Below, piece by piece: positions 1-5,376 of a stretch of DNA of 5,376 nucleotides. The notes under the pieces are model-generated. The model saw only the letters and a list, made by a program, of their open reading frames with translations, ran no database searches and had not been told where the DNA came from. Origin of the DNA: Bacteroidales bacterium (GTDB taxonomy: Bacteria > Bacteroidota > Bacteroidia > Bacteroidales > 4484-276). A program made the translations under genes and the position numbers. Position 1 is the first letter of the stretch, and every line of letters begins with the position of its first letter. The stretch covers positions 1 through 5,376 of the forward strand of contig JAOZRY010000274.1 in NCBI GenBank assembly GCA_029939965.1, given 5' to 3'.

Positions 1-899
1 ATTTCACCAATTGATTCCCCAACTACATTGTACCCCTTGCGTTTTAGTGCCTTCACAAGCCATTCAAACATTAATCCCCTACCCTTAACAAAAATTTTTC
101 CACGACCGGGAACATCAAAATTAAAGTTTCCTGAGTATTTGTCAAATTTTATCTTTTCGCGATTAAAAAATTCTCCAAACCTGTTTTTAAGAATTAAGTC
201 TTCGGGAATGCCTTTTTGTAAAGGTCTATCTTTTCCCATCAACCATATTTTATCGGCAAACTGAATAGCAAGGTTCAGATCGTGTGTAGATAAAAGGATG
301 GTTTTATTCTGCTCCCAGGCCGTTTTTCGAAGCAACTGCAAAATTTCAATCTTACTCGGGAAATCCAAATAAGCAGTGGGTTCATCAAGAAAAATGATGT
401 CGGTTTCCTGCGCAAGCGATTTTGCTATCATCACTTTTTGTCGCTCTCCATCGCTCAATTCTCCAACCCTGCGATTGTGCAAATGCCATATCCCCGTTTC
501 TTTCATTGCGTTATAAATAATGCTACGATCGGTTCGATTGAGCTTTCCTAAAAATCCTGTGTAGGGTACACGTCCATAGGATACCATATCAAAAACCAGC
601 ATATTTCCTGTTGATACCGGATCGGTAAGAACCACACTTATTTTTTTTGATAATTCGGCAGGAGACAAATTTGAAATTTCATCTTTCTGTAGCCAAACCT
701 TACCATCCAAAGGTTTTTGAAATCCGGCAAGGGTGCGAATAAGAGTGCTCTTACCAGTACCATTAGGGCCAAGCAAACAAGTAATTTCGCCTTTGGTAAG
801 TTCCAGATCAATATTGTGATGTAAGCAAAGTTGGGCTTGTTTTGATTTTTGAAATCCAATCGCCAGCTTTTCGGTATGTATCAAATAGGTTTCTTTCAT
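1..899 (-). CDS. ABC importer ATP-binding subunit, FecE/BtuD type (3' end outside window)
   Basis: ATPase that powers the FecCD-type importer encoded just upstream; it would bind the cytoplasmic face of the permease. My own translation from the ATG at 899 gives 299 codons with no stop before the left edge, so the C-terminus is missing here. Visible in order: Walker A GPNGTGKST (44-52), signature LSDGERQ (148-154) in place of the classic LSGGQ, Walker B IIFLDEP (168-174), D-loop YLD (177-179) and H-loop His206. Where FecE/BtuD has the Q-loop glutamine, this protein reads VVLTDP (89-94), with Asp93 at that place. Family members are usually about 250-260 residues; this one continues past residue 235 with a basic extension (KIFVKGRGLMFEW, 268-280), which I believe is common in Bacteroidota homologues. 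The start overlaps the permease stop as ATGA, so translation is probably coupled. Substrate cannot be read from this subunit. Confidence 0.95.
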   Translation of the reverse strand, partial: MKETYLIHTEKLAIGFQKSKQAQLCLHHNIDLELTKGEITCLLGPNGTGKSTLIRTLAGFQKPLDGKVWLQKDEISNLSPAELSKKISVVLTDPVSTGNMLVFDMVSYGRVPYTGFLGKLNRTDRSIIYNAMKETGIWHLHNRRVGELSDGERQKVMIAKSLAQETDIIFLDEPTAYLDFPSKIEILQLLRKTAWEQNKTILLSTHDLNLAIQFADKIWLMGKDRPLQKGIPEDLILKNRFGEFFNREKIKFDKYSGNFNFDVPGRGKIFVKGRGLMFEWLVKALKRKGYNVVGESIGE

Positions 900-1963
900 G
901 ATGAAATCCTGTATTTGTTACTCTTAATAATAACCCAAACAATAACCGGAGCTCCAATAAGCGATGTTACGGCATTGATGGGTAAAGCACCATCCAAACC
1001 GGGAAGGCGGGCAATAAGATTACAAAATAATGCCAGCAACATTCCTGATAGTATTGTGCCTGGCACATTTACAAGATGATCGGAACTTTGAAACAAATTT
1101 CGGCTCAAATGCGGGATGGCGATACCCAAAAATGCGATGGGGCCACAATATGCGGTAACTGTTGCAATGAGAATACCGGAGGCAATAATTAATATTGTTG
1201 TAGTATTCCGGATGTTTACGCCTAAGTTTTGTGCATAGTTTTCGCCCAGAAGCAAGGCATTCATTGGTTTGATCATGATAATTGGAAAGAACAATCCAAC
1301 CAGCACTAATGGTACAAAAAATGCATGCTGCTGCCATGCAACATTTGCAAAACTTCCGAGTCCCCAAATTACAAAAGCCTGCAAATCTTCTTTTAAACTG
1401 TAAAATTGTAAAATCCCCACAATGGATGTAACCACATAAGCGATCATAATGCCGATAATGAGAATTGTGGAATTGCTTTTAAACCTCGAAGCCAGAGCTG
1501 TAATAACAAGCAAAACTGCAAAGGCACCTACAAAGGCAGCAATAACAACCGAGAAATTGCCGGTAACATGATTGATGGTAATAATTCGGCCACCGGGCAG
1601 AGTGATGAATAGCATAAGAATTGCCACGCCCAAACTGGCACCTGAACTTACTCCTAAAACCGATGGGCCGGCAAGCGGATTTCTGAAAAGTGTTTGCATC
1701 ATCAAGCCACTCACGCCTAATGCAGCACCTGCCAATAGTGCAGTTATTGCCTGTGGTAAACGGGTATCCACAACAATACTTTGCCACGATTCTTTTGCTG
1801 CTTCGCCCCCAAAAAGAATATCAATAATTTGGAGGGGTGGTATATAAATTGATCCTAATGCAATATTTGTGATAAACAAAAGGATAATAAAAAAAATCAT
1901 TAACATAAACTTTGCTGTGATGATCTTTTTATGCCGCTGATATGTGTGGATATTTTCTTTCAT
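896..1963 (-). CDS. FecCD-family ABC transporter permease
   Basis: Inner-membrane channel subunit of an iron-siderophore, haem or cobalamin importer; it would act as a homodimer with the ATPase encoded next. At 355 residues it has the usual family length, and its hydrophobic segments fit the roughly ten-helix BtuC/FhuB fold, beginning around residues 19-37. Family motifs are clear: RLPQAITALLAGAALG (68-83), QTLFRNPLAGP (90-100), then the small-residue run LGVSSGASLG (103-112); GPIAFLGIAIPHLSR (274-288), the cytoplasmic loop that contacts the ATPase; and LPINAVTSLIGAPV (327-340) near the C-terminus. The ATG at 1963 overlaps the binding-protein stop as ATGA, and its own TGA overlaps the ATPase start in the same way. 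The start is fixed by this coupling and by the short basic N-terminus (HTYQRHKK) before the first helix. Family certain; substrate unknown. Confidence 0.97.
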   Translation of the reverse strand: MKENIHTYQRHKKIITAKFMLMIFFIILLFITNIALGSIYIPPLQIIDILFGGEAAKESWQSIVVDTRLPQAITALLAGAALGVSGLMMQTLFRNPLAGPSVLGVSSGASLGVAILMLFITLPGGRIITINHVTGNFSVVIAAFVGAFAVLLVITALASRFKSNSTILIIGIMIAYVVTSIVGILQFYSLKEDLQAFVIWGLGSFANVAWQQHAFFVPLVLVGLFFPIIMIKPMNALLLGENYAQNLGVNIRNTTTILIIASGILIATVTAYCGPIAFLGIAIPHLSRNLFQSSDHLVNVPGTILSGMLLALFCNLIARLPGLDGALPINAVTSLIGAPVIVWVIIKSNKYRISS

Positions 1964-3099
1964 TTCATCAGCTCGTAATAAACATTTTGGTGATCGGGCA
2001 ATAGTTCAGGATAAAAAATGTGGATATAATCGGCAAGAATAATCTGAGGTTCGAGCAAACCTTTTTGAAAATAGGGTTTGCTTAATGTGTTGCAAACCAA
2101 AATTTTCTTTTCGCGAAATGCTTTAAAATTGCTATATCGTTCGTCTTCGTTGCGAAGCATTTGAAAGGTAAAATCTGAATTTGAATAAACGATAAATCTC
2201 CAGTAATCGGCATTAAGGGCTTTGTCGTAAACAGTTTCAAAATCGAGGGTAATACCTCCTACTCCCAAATTATTAGCCCATAAGTAATTAACTCCTGCAT
2301 CTTTAAAAAACTGCGCCACATAACTTTCACCACCAGGCATATTCCAAAAGCCGCCATATTGCTTTCCTGAGAAAATGCTTGGTTTATCCTCCACATCCTG
2401 AGTTAAAGTTTTTAATTTGTTGTATTCATTTTTTATAGAATCAAAAATCTGTATAGCCTCCTTTTCTTTGCCGGTAAGTACACCCACAAACTTAATCCAC
2501 TCAGCACGACCCAACGGATGCGATTCAAGATAATCTCCATTTGGAATAATTGTTAGCCCTGCATTTAAAAGTGGTTCAAAGCTTTGTCCTTTCTTTGGCG
2601 AAACCATCACAAGGTCGGGCGCAAGGTCGATTAGTTCTTCCAGTTTAAAATGATCGCCAATGCCAATCTCCTTTATTTTCTCCGTTTCAACAAGGTTTTG
2701 AAATTTCGATGATACAACAAAATCTGCACTACTCACGCCTGATATTTTATCAATTTCATCAAGTGCATCAACAAATGACAAGTGTGTTGCCGAAAGACAA
2801 ACCATACTTTTTACAGGAACAATAATTTTATCACCATCATCAAAATTCAAATCTTTATTATTTTCCTTTATTAGATAATATTTGTACGCAGGATGCATAG
2901 CATCCCAGGGGTGAAATATTTCTAACAGTTTAATATTTCCATCATCCTTAATTTGAAATCCAGTAGCTATTTCGGGGTTTGAGGTAGAAAAATTAGAAAA
3001 TCTGGATTGCCCATGGTCTTCGCTATGATCTGGTCCGATGCAGGAGGCGATAATTAAAAGGGTTATTAAAAAAAAAATTATGTACTTCAATGATTTCAT
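1960..3099 (-). CDS. Lipoprotein substrate-binding protein of a FecCD-type ABC importer
   Basis: Periplasmic-side receptor, BtuF/FhuD class (class III binding proteins), that hands its ligand to the adjacent permease. The N-terminus is a lipoprotein signal: basic MKSLK, a hydrophobic stretch (6-17), then lipobox IASC with Cys20 as the probable lipidated residue. A polar, acidic linker (about 21-50) precedes the two-lobe binding domain. The first lobe includes VVSSKF (128-133), the conserved helix-and-strand LEELIDLAPDLVMVSP (153-168) and HPLGRAEWIKFVGVLTGKEKEA (in 194-215); the second includes YGGFWNMPGGESYVAQ (248-263) and LDFETVYDKALNADYWR (285-301). At 379 residues it is longer than E. coli BtuF, as lipoprotein versions in Bacteroidota tend to be. 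It starts the three-gene operon. No TonB-dependent receptor lies in the window and no cobalamin riboswitch is seen in the short leader, so iron-siderophore, haem and cobalamin all stay open. Confidence 0.95.
   Translation of the reverse strand: MKSLKYIIFFLITLLIIASCIGPDHSEDHGQSRFSNFSTSNPEIATGFQIKDDGNIKLLEIFHPWDAMHPAYKYYLIKENNKDLNFDDGDKIIVPVKSMVCLSATHLSFVDALDEIDKISGVSSADFVVSSKFQNLVETEKIKEIGIGDHFKLEELIDLAPDLVMVSPKKGQSFEPLLNAGLTIIPNGDYLESHPLGRAEWIKFVGVLTGKEKEAIQIFDSIKNEYNKLKTLTQDVEDKPSIFSGKQYGGFWNMPGGESYVAQFFKDAGVNYLWANNLGVGGITLDFETVYDKALNADYWRFIVYSNSDFTFQMLRNEDERYSNFKAFREKKILVCNTLSKPYFQKGLLEPQIILADYIHIFYPELLPDHQNVYYELMK
3068..3077. repeat. A10/T10 homopolymer inside the binding-protein signal peptide
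   Basis: Ten consecutive A on the plus strand (T10 in the coding strand) encode part of the hydrophobic core of the signal peptide (IIFFL, residues 7-11). It is the longest homopolymer I found in the window. A one-base slip would put the lipoprotein out of frame about ten codons from its start. Confidence 0.9.
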
Positions 3100-3134
3100 T
3101 TATAGCTATCATATTCATTTTTAATACTATCTGC

Positions 3135-3142
3135 CAAATACA
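3135..3142 (-). promoter_or_regulatory. Weak candidate -7 promoter box for the ABC operon
   Basis: On the minus strand this reads TGTATTTG, one mismatch from the Bacteroidota -7 consensus TAnnTTTG. It lies about 36 bases before the binding-protein ATG. No TTTG -33 box sits 19-21 bases upstream, so support is thin. An alternative is that this TTTG is itself the -33 box, with the poor TATGATAG (4 of 6 conserved bases) 21 bases further on. A separate promoter is expected here if the upstream ATPase gene is an insertion, but read-through from it is also possible. Confidence 0.25.
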
Positions 3143-3162
3143 CAATCTTTAATGTTGATTGT
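3142..3162. repeat. Inverted repeat ACAATC-N9-GATTGT before the ABC operon
   Basis: Perfect 6-base arms (3142-3147 and 3157-3162) around a 9-base AT-rich centre. It sits directly upstream of, and touches by one base, the candidate -7 box of the transporter operon, where an operator could lie. It is not followed by a T-run on the minus strand, so it does not look like an intrinsic terminator for the ATPase gene. It does not resemble the classic Fur box. In AT-rich DNA an arm this short can arise by chance. Confidence 0.35.
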
Positions 3163-3187
3163 TTCCTTTCTATCAATTTTTTTAAGT

Positions 3188-4498
3188 TTACCTTTCTTTG
3201 CCATCAGTAATTAAATTTAAAGAATGAAAGTTAGCAAGAATGGGTATTGCCCCATATCTACCTTCAAAATATCTCTTCTCTTTGTCAGTATCTGGTCTCT
3301 CTTTCGAATTGTCAATATAAACAAAGTCAGAAAGAGAATATATTTCGGTAGATTCCCAATTGTTTTTTTCAGAAAAATAGATTTGGTCTCTTCTTAGTTT
3401 TGTGTAGGAAAGTAAATTTGTGTCGTGAGTAGCAAAAATCAATTGTGCGTTATTTGGATTGGTCTCTTTATCCAAGAATAGATTAATTGTTTCAATGGTC
3501 ATAATTGGATGTAACTTTGCTTCAATTTCATCAATTATAAGAACACCTCCATTTGACAATGTCCACAGAATAGGTCCGCTTAAATGAAATGCTTTATTTG
3601 TACCGGCAGACTCTCTTTCTTCAAATTTCCAAGATATAAAATCGTTAATTTCTTCACCTTCTGATGAATAGACTTTATGTTTCGCATAGATTGTAAAACT
3701 CTTAGACCCGCTTAGTCGTTTTATCAGTTTACCCCTTTCATTTTCGTTTAAAATATCAGGTAATTCAGTAGAGTCAAAATCTTTGGTTGTTATATCTATT
3801 TCAACTAAACTCAGACCAAGTTTGGTCATATAGTTATTTATTCTTTTTTGATAACCTTTATTATCCCATAAAGTTATGGTATTAATTATTTCGGTGTTAA
3901 GGCCGTCAATCATTTGAAAGTGTTTAAACCACTGAAATATAATTTTTGCTTCATCAATATTGAACATATCGCAAGTCGAAAGAAATAATGCATTAGCTCT
4001 TGTCGCCTCAATGGCAGTATCAATAATTTTATTATTTCCTTTAAATGCAGAAGAAGTATCTATGATGTCTTCTTGTCTCAAAAATAAATATACCTCTCTA
4101 CCTATCGATTTTCGATACAACCATTCTGAAACTACTTTATCTTGATAAAATTCAAGCCCATATCTGTATTTTACTTTATCAATAATAAAAGTAACTTCAA
4201 ATTTTGTAGGTAATTTTTCCCAACCTTTTCTAAGTAAAAAAGGGTCGTAGGGTAATTTTGCAGTTGAAGAAGAGCGTGCAGATAAGTGAATAAGTTTATC
4301 AAGTAAACTCATAGAAAGTAATAAGTTACTTTTACCACTTGCATTAGAACCATATATTGCAATTGCATTTAATGCTTGGTGCTTTCCTTTGATTATAATA
4401 TTATCTGAAGAATCTCCTTTTTTCTTGTCCGGGACGAGACTTAATATTTGTTCTTCTCCAATAGAGCGGTAGTTCGATACTATAAATTCTATCAACAT
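3188..4498 (-). CDS. AAA15/RloA-like ABC-type ATPase (AAA_15/AAA_21; possible AbiL/RloAB defence ATPase)
   Basis: ATPase of the SMC/OLD-like group, 436 residues. It opens with the family's usual MLIEFIVSNYRSIGEEQ. Walker A is GSNASGKS (50-57); a long divergent middle (about 85-280) replaces a coiled-coil arm; an ABC-signature-like ESAGTNK lies at 296-302; Walker B VLIIDEIEAKLHP (319-331) carries Asp323 and Glu324; and the H-loop is His358 (FATHDTNLL). The C-terminal RYFEGRYGAIP (409-419) is typical of COG1106 proteins. In known systems (RloA-RloB, AbiLi-AbiLii, AriA-AriB of PARIS) such an ATPase senses infection and works with a second, effector protein encoded next to it. Here no full-size partner is present downstream; only a 25-codon frame overlaps its end. 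Sampled GC is about 31% against 45-47% in neighbours, which suggests transfer. It could also be a solitary ATPase with a non-defence role. Confidence 0.9.
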   Translation of the reverse strand: MLIEFIVSNYRSIGEEQILSLVPDKKKGDSSDNIIIKGKHQALNAIAIYGSNASGKSNLLLSMSLLDKLIHLSARSSSTAKLPYDPFLLRKGWEKLPTKFEVTFIIDKVKYRYGLEFYQDKVVSEWLYRKSIGREVYLFLRQEDIIDTSSAFKGNNKIIDTAIEATRANALFLSTCDMFNIDEAKIIFQWFKHFQMIDGLNTEIINTITLWDNKGYQKRINNYMTKLGLSLVEIDITTKDFDSTELPDILNENERGKLIKRLSGSKSFTIYAKHKVYSSEGEEINDFISWKFEERESAGTNKAFHLSGPILWTLSNGGVLIIDEIEAKLHPIMTIETINLFLDKETNPNNAQLIFATHDTNLLSYTKLRRDQIYFSEKNNWESTEIYSLSDFVYIDNSKERPDTDKEKRYFEGRYGAIPILANFHSLNLITDGKER

Positions 4499-4520
4499 AT
4501 CTGTTTATGTAAAATTTTTG

Positions 4521-4528
4521 CAAAACTA
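4521..4528 (-). promoter_or_regulatory. -7 promoter box of the AAA ATPase gene
   Basis: On the minus strand this reads TAGTTTTG, a perfect match to TAnnTTTG, 22 bases before the ATG at 4498. No TTTG is found 19-21 bases upstream, so the -33 element is absent or weak. The box overlaps a 10-base palindrome TTTTGCAAAA (4516-4525) that could hold a regulator. Transcription would begin close to the gene, with a leader of about 15 bases. The gene therefore probably has its own promoter and is not only read from the GroES-like gene. Confidence 0.5.
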
Positions 4529-4568
4529 CATAAGTTTGCCTATTTATTGCATGTAAGCCAAAAATTAA

Positions 4569-4958
4569 TTAATCAAACAAATCTTCATCTCTTTCGAGAA
4601 GCAGGATAGAGTGCTGTGGGACAATACAAAAATTTTCGCCCTGGAACATAATATCCACAGCACCTTTTTGAATATAAATAGCTAAATCGCCTACTCGTGC
4701 CTGCAACGGAATGTATTTGATTTTCTCGTCAGATTTCTTCCAGGGTTCGTCTATATCATCGCCCGGTAATGGAATTGGATAGCCAGGCCCTGCTTTTACA
4801 ACATAGCCACTCTGTACTTCTTCTTTCTCTTTGTAGCCGGGTGGCAAATACAAACCGCCTCTCGATTTATTATTCAGCGATTTCGGTTTAACCAGAACCC
4901 TGTCGCCTACTACAATAAGTTTGCTAATATCCGGGTTTGATGACATTTTACTTTTCAT
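4569..4958 (-). CDS. GroES-like co-chaperonin (Cpn10 family), long divergent paralogue
   Basis: Cpn10-fold protein, cytoplasmic. Canonical GroES caps the GroEL chamber; whether this paralogue does so is unknown. The fold signature is clear: VVGDRVLVKPKSLNNKSRGGLYLP (in 16-39) matches the start of GroES, with the mobile-loop tripeptide (IVL in GroES) as Leu36-Tyr37-Leu38 after Gly-Gly. QSGYVVKAGPG (49-59) and ARVGDLAIYIQKG (87-99) are the next strands, and ENFCIVPQHSILLLE (108-122) the last. At 129 residues it exceeds the usual 95 or so; the extra length is an acidic, proline-containing insertion (about 60-86) where GroES has its short roof hairpin, plus a longer N-terminus and an acidic tail (ERDEDLFD). 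There is no groEL next to it, so it is not the standard groESL operon. An in-frame ATG at 4946 is an alternative start. The start at 4958 lies 19 bases after a perfect -7 box. Confidence 0.88.
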   Translation of the reverse strand: MKSKMSSNPDISKLIVVGDRVLVKPKSLNNKSRGGLYLPPGYKEKEEVQSGYVVKAGPGYPIPLPGDDIDEPWKKSDEKIKYIPLQARVGDLAIYIQKGAVDIMFQGENFCIVPQHSILLLERDEDLFD

Positions 4959-4977
4959 GTATTAATAAATTTAGGGG

Positions 4978-5008
4978 CAAAATTACATATTCCTGCCAGA
5001 CCACCAGA
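4978..5008 (-). promoter_or_regulatory. Promoter of the GroES-like gene (-33 and -7 boxes)
   Basis: The minus strand has TAATTTTG (4985-4978), a perfect Bacteroidota -7 box, preceded after exactly 19 bases by TCTG (5008-5005), one base off the -33 TTTG. This is the best two-part promoter in the window. The transcript would start about 10-15 bases before the ATG at 4958, giving a very short leader. Confidence 0.6.
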
Positions 5009-5089
5009 CTTGATTATTGGAAATTGTAAAATATTGAAGCCCTAAAAAAAACGTTTTGTTAAAACTAAAACAAGTTTGAGAATAAGTCC

Positions 5090-5097
5090 TAATTTTG
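5090..5097 (+). promoter_or_regulatory. -7 promoter box of the small membrane-protein gene
   Basis: TAATTTTG on the plus strand is a perfect TAnnTTTG box, 15 bases before the ATG at 5113. TTTG copies occur at 5055-5058 and 5075-5078, but their spacings of 31 and 11 bases do not fit the usual 19-21. The box includes the upstream in-frame TTG at 5095, which argues that this TTG is promoter DNA and not a start codon. Confidence 0.5.
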
Positions 5098-5112
5098 CAC
5101 AAATTTAAACTG

Positions 5113-5376
5113 ATGAAAGTAGTATTTTTTAAACGTCCGACTCACAAACAATTCGAGTACAAGCCGAGGTATTATGATGAGGAAAAAGAGTTGCAGGAAA
5201 AACGCCGCCAAGCCATCGAAAATGCCGGAAGCGGTGACTCCACATTAATGAGAGAAGAAATGGGGCGGCGCTGGAGAAGAATCGATAACAAAAACCGCAG
5301 CAAAGCCAAGGGTATCAACCTTTTGATTTATGGTATAGTAGCAGCTTTGCTAATTTATTTTGTGTTTTTTGTTTAA
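5113..5376 (+). CDS. Small C-terminally membrane-anchored protein, conserved type in Bacteroidota, function unknown
   Basis: An 87-residue protein with no enzyme motif that I recognise. The N-terminus MKVVFFKRPTHKQFEYKPRY with YYDEEKE following is of a kind I recall from hypothetical proteins in Bacteroidota. A charged, probably helical middle (22-65) holds DEEKELQEKRRQ and the strongly basic MGRRWRRIDNKNRSKAK (50-66). Residues 69-87 form one hydrophobic segment ending at the last residue, so it is probably a tail-anchored inner-membrane protein with its basic part in the cytoplasm. The ATG at 5113 is chosen because the in-frame TTG at 5095 lies inside the -7 promoter box and would be upstream of the transcript start. 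The stop is the last three bases of the window. It diverges from the GroES-like gene; a shared role is possible but not shown. Confidence 0.82.
   Translation: MKVVFFKRPTHKQFEYKPRYYDEEKELQEKRRQAIENAGSGDSTLMREEMGRRWRRIDNKNRSKAKGINLLIYGIVAALLIYFVFFV

Larger units (their letters stand above)
3127..3204 (-). pseudogene. Short basic reading frame overlapping the AAA ATPase 3' end; possible remnant of a partner gene
   Basis: An ATG at 3204, inside the last codons of the AAA ATPase and in another frame, opens a 25-codon frame beginning MAKKGKLKKIDRKE and ending at TAG 3127-3129. The overlap with the ATPase stop is 17 bases, an arrangement typical of co-translated gene pairs. The lysine/arginine-rich start resembles the N-termini I recall for RloB-type partners of RloA-like ATPases. 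The frame then stops in the transporter leader, with no glutamate-containing nucleotide-binding-like core that a full partner would carry. Seen: the overlap, the basic start and the early stop. Inferred: that this is the 5' stump of a deleted partner. It could instead be a chance frame, since the overlap region GATGGCAAAGAAAGG is lysine-rich in two frames, or a genuine tiny gene. Confidence 0.35.

Noticed and set aside
28..264. Plus-strand open frame of 78 codons
   Set aside because: Lies wholly opposite the importer ATPase, shows no family motif and is rich in residues expected from an antisense reading.
638..859. Minus-strand open frame of 73 codons
   Set aside because: Out-of-frame shadow inside the ATPase gene, whose Walker A and neighbouring residues are read in another frame.
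1020..1787. Several open frames of 91-115 codons on both strands
   Set aside because: All overlap the FecCD permease, whose motifs are continuous over the whole stretch; the shadows are cysteine- or proline-rich without known motifs.
3100..3187. Cobalamin riboswitch upstream of the binding protein
   Set aside because: The gap is only 88 bases, too short for the roughly 200-base element, and no B12-box-like sequence is visible.
3960..4145. Plus-strand open frame of 61 codons
   Set aside because: Antisense to the central part of the AAA ATPase, with no start signals or recognisable motifs.
3128..4503. TATCTG present on both sides of the AAA ATPase gene (3128-3133 and 4498-4503) as a target-site duplication
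   Set aside because: Only six bases, one copy overlaps the ATPase start codon, there are no terminal inverted repeats and no transposase; chance in AT-rich DNA is enough.
4564..4573. Palindrome ATTAATTAAT at the end of the GroES-like gene as a terminator
   Set aside because: All A/T, no loop, and no stable stem; it overlaps the stop codon and is better explained by base composition.
5095..5112. TTG start giving six extra N-terminal residues to the small membrane protein
   Set aside because: The TTG is part of the perfect -7 box TAATTTTG, so it would not be transcribed from that promoter; the ATG at 5113 starts the recognisable N-terminus.

Overview
The window looks like a piece of a Bacteroidota chromosome. 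It is AT-rich. Three gene starts are preceded by a perfect TAnnTTTG box, the -7 element of Bacteroidota promoters, and no strong Shine-Dalgarno sites stand out. The protein families also fit: a lipoprotein-type binding protein with a FecCD-type permease and an LSDGE-type ATPase, a long GroES-like paralogue, and a small basic membrane-anchored protein. The genus cannot be told from this sequence.

Layout. Five complete or partial genes lie on the minus strand and one on the plus strand. Reading the minus strand in the direction of transcription: a GroES-like co-chaperone (4958 to 4569); an AAA15/RloA-like ATPase (4498 to 3188); then a three-gene ABC importer of the iron-siderophore/haem/cobalamin type, made of a lipoprotein substrate-binding protein (3099 to 1960), a FecCD permease (1963 to 896) and an ATPase (899 to beyond the left edge). 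The importer genes are linked by two identical 4-base ATGA stop/start overlaps, so they are almost certainly translated as one operon. On the plus strand a small membrane-anchored protein (5113 to 5376) diverges from the GroES-like gene, and both promoters lie in the 154-base gap between them.

The accessory part is the AAA ATPase. By hand count of sampled lines it is clearly more AT-rich (about 31% GC) than the permease (about 47%) or the GroES-like gene (about 45%). It resembles the ATPase half of two-gene RloAB/AbiL-type systems. A start codon for a lysine-rich reading frame overlaps its 3' end by 17 bases, as expected for a downstream partner, but that frame stops after 25 codons and runs directly into the transporter promoter region. 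The best reading is a horizontally acquired ATPase whose partner gene has been deleted, or possibly a solitary ATPase. This is the part most worth checking. No RNA genes, CRISPR array, IS element or riboswitch were seen.
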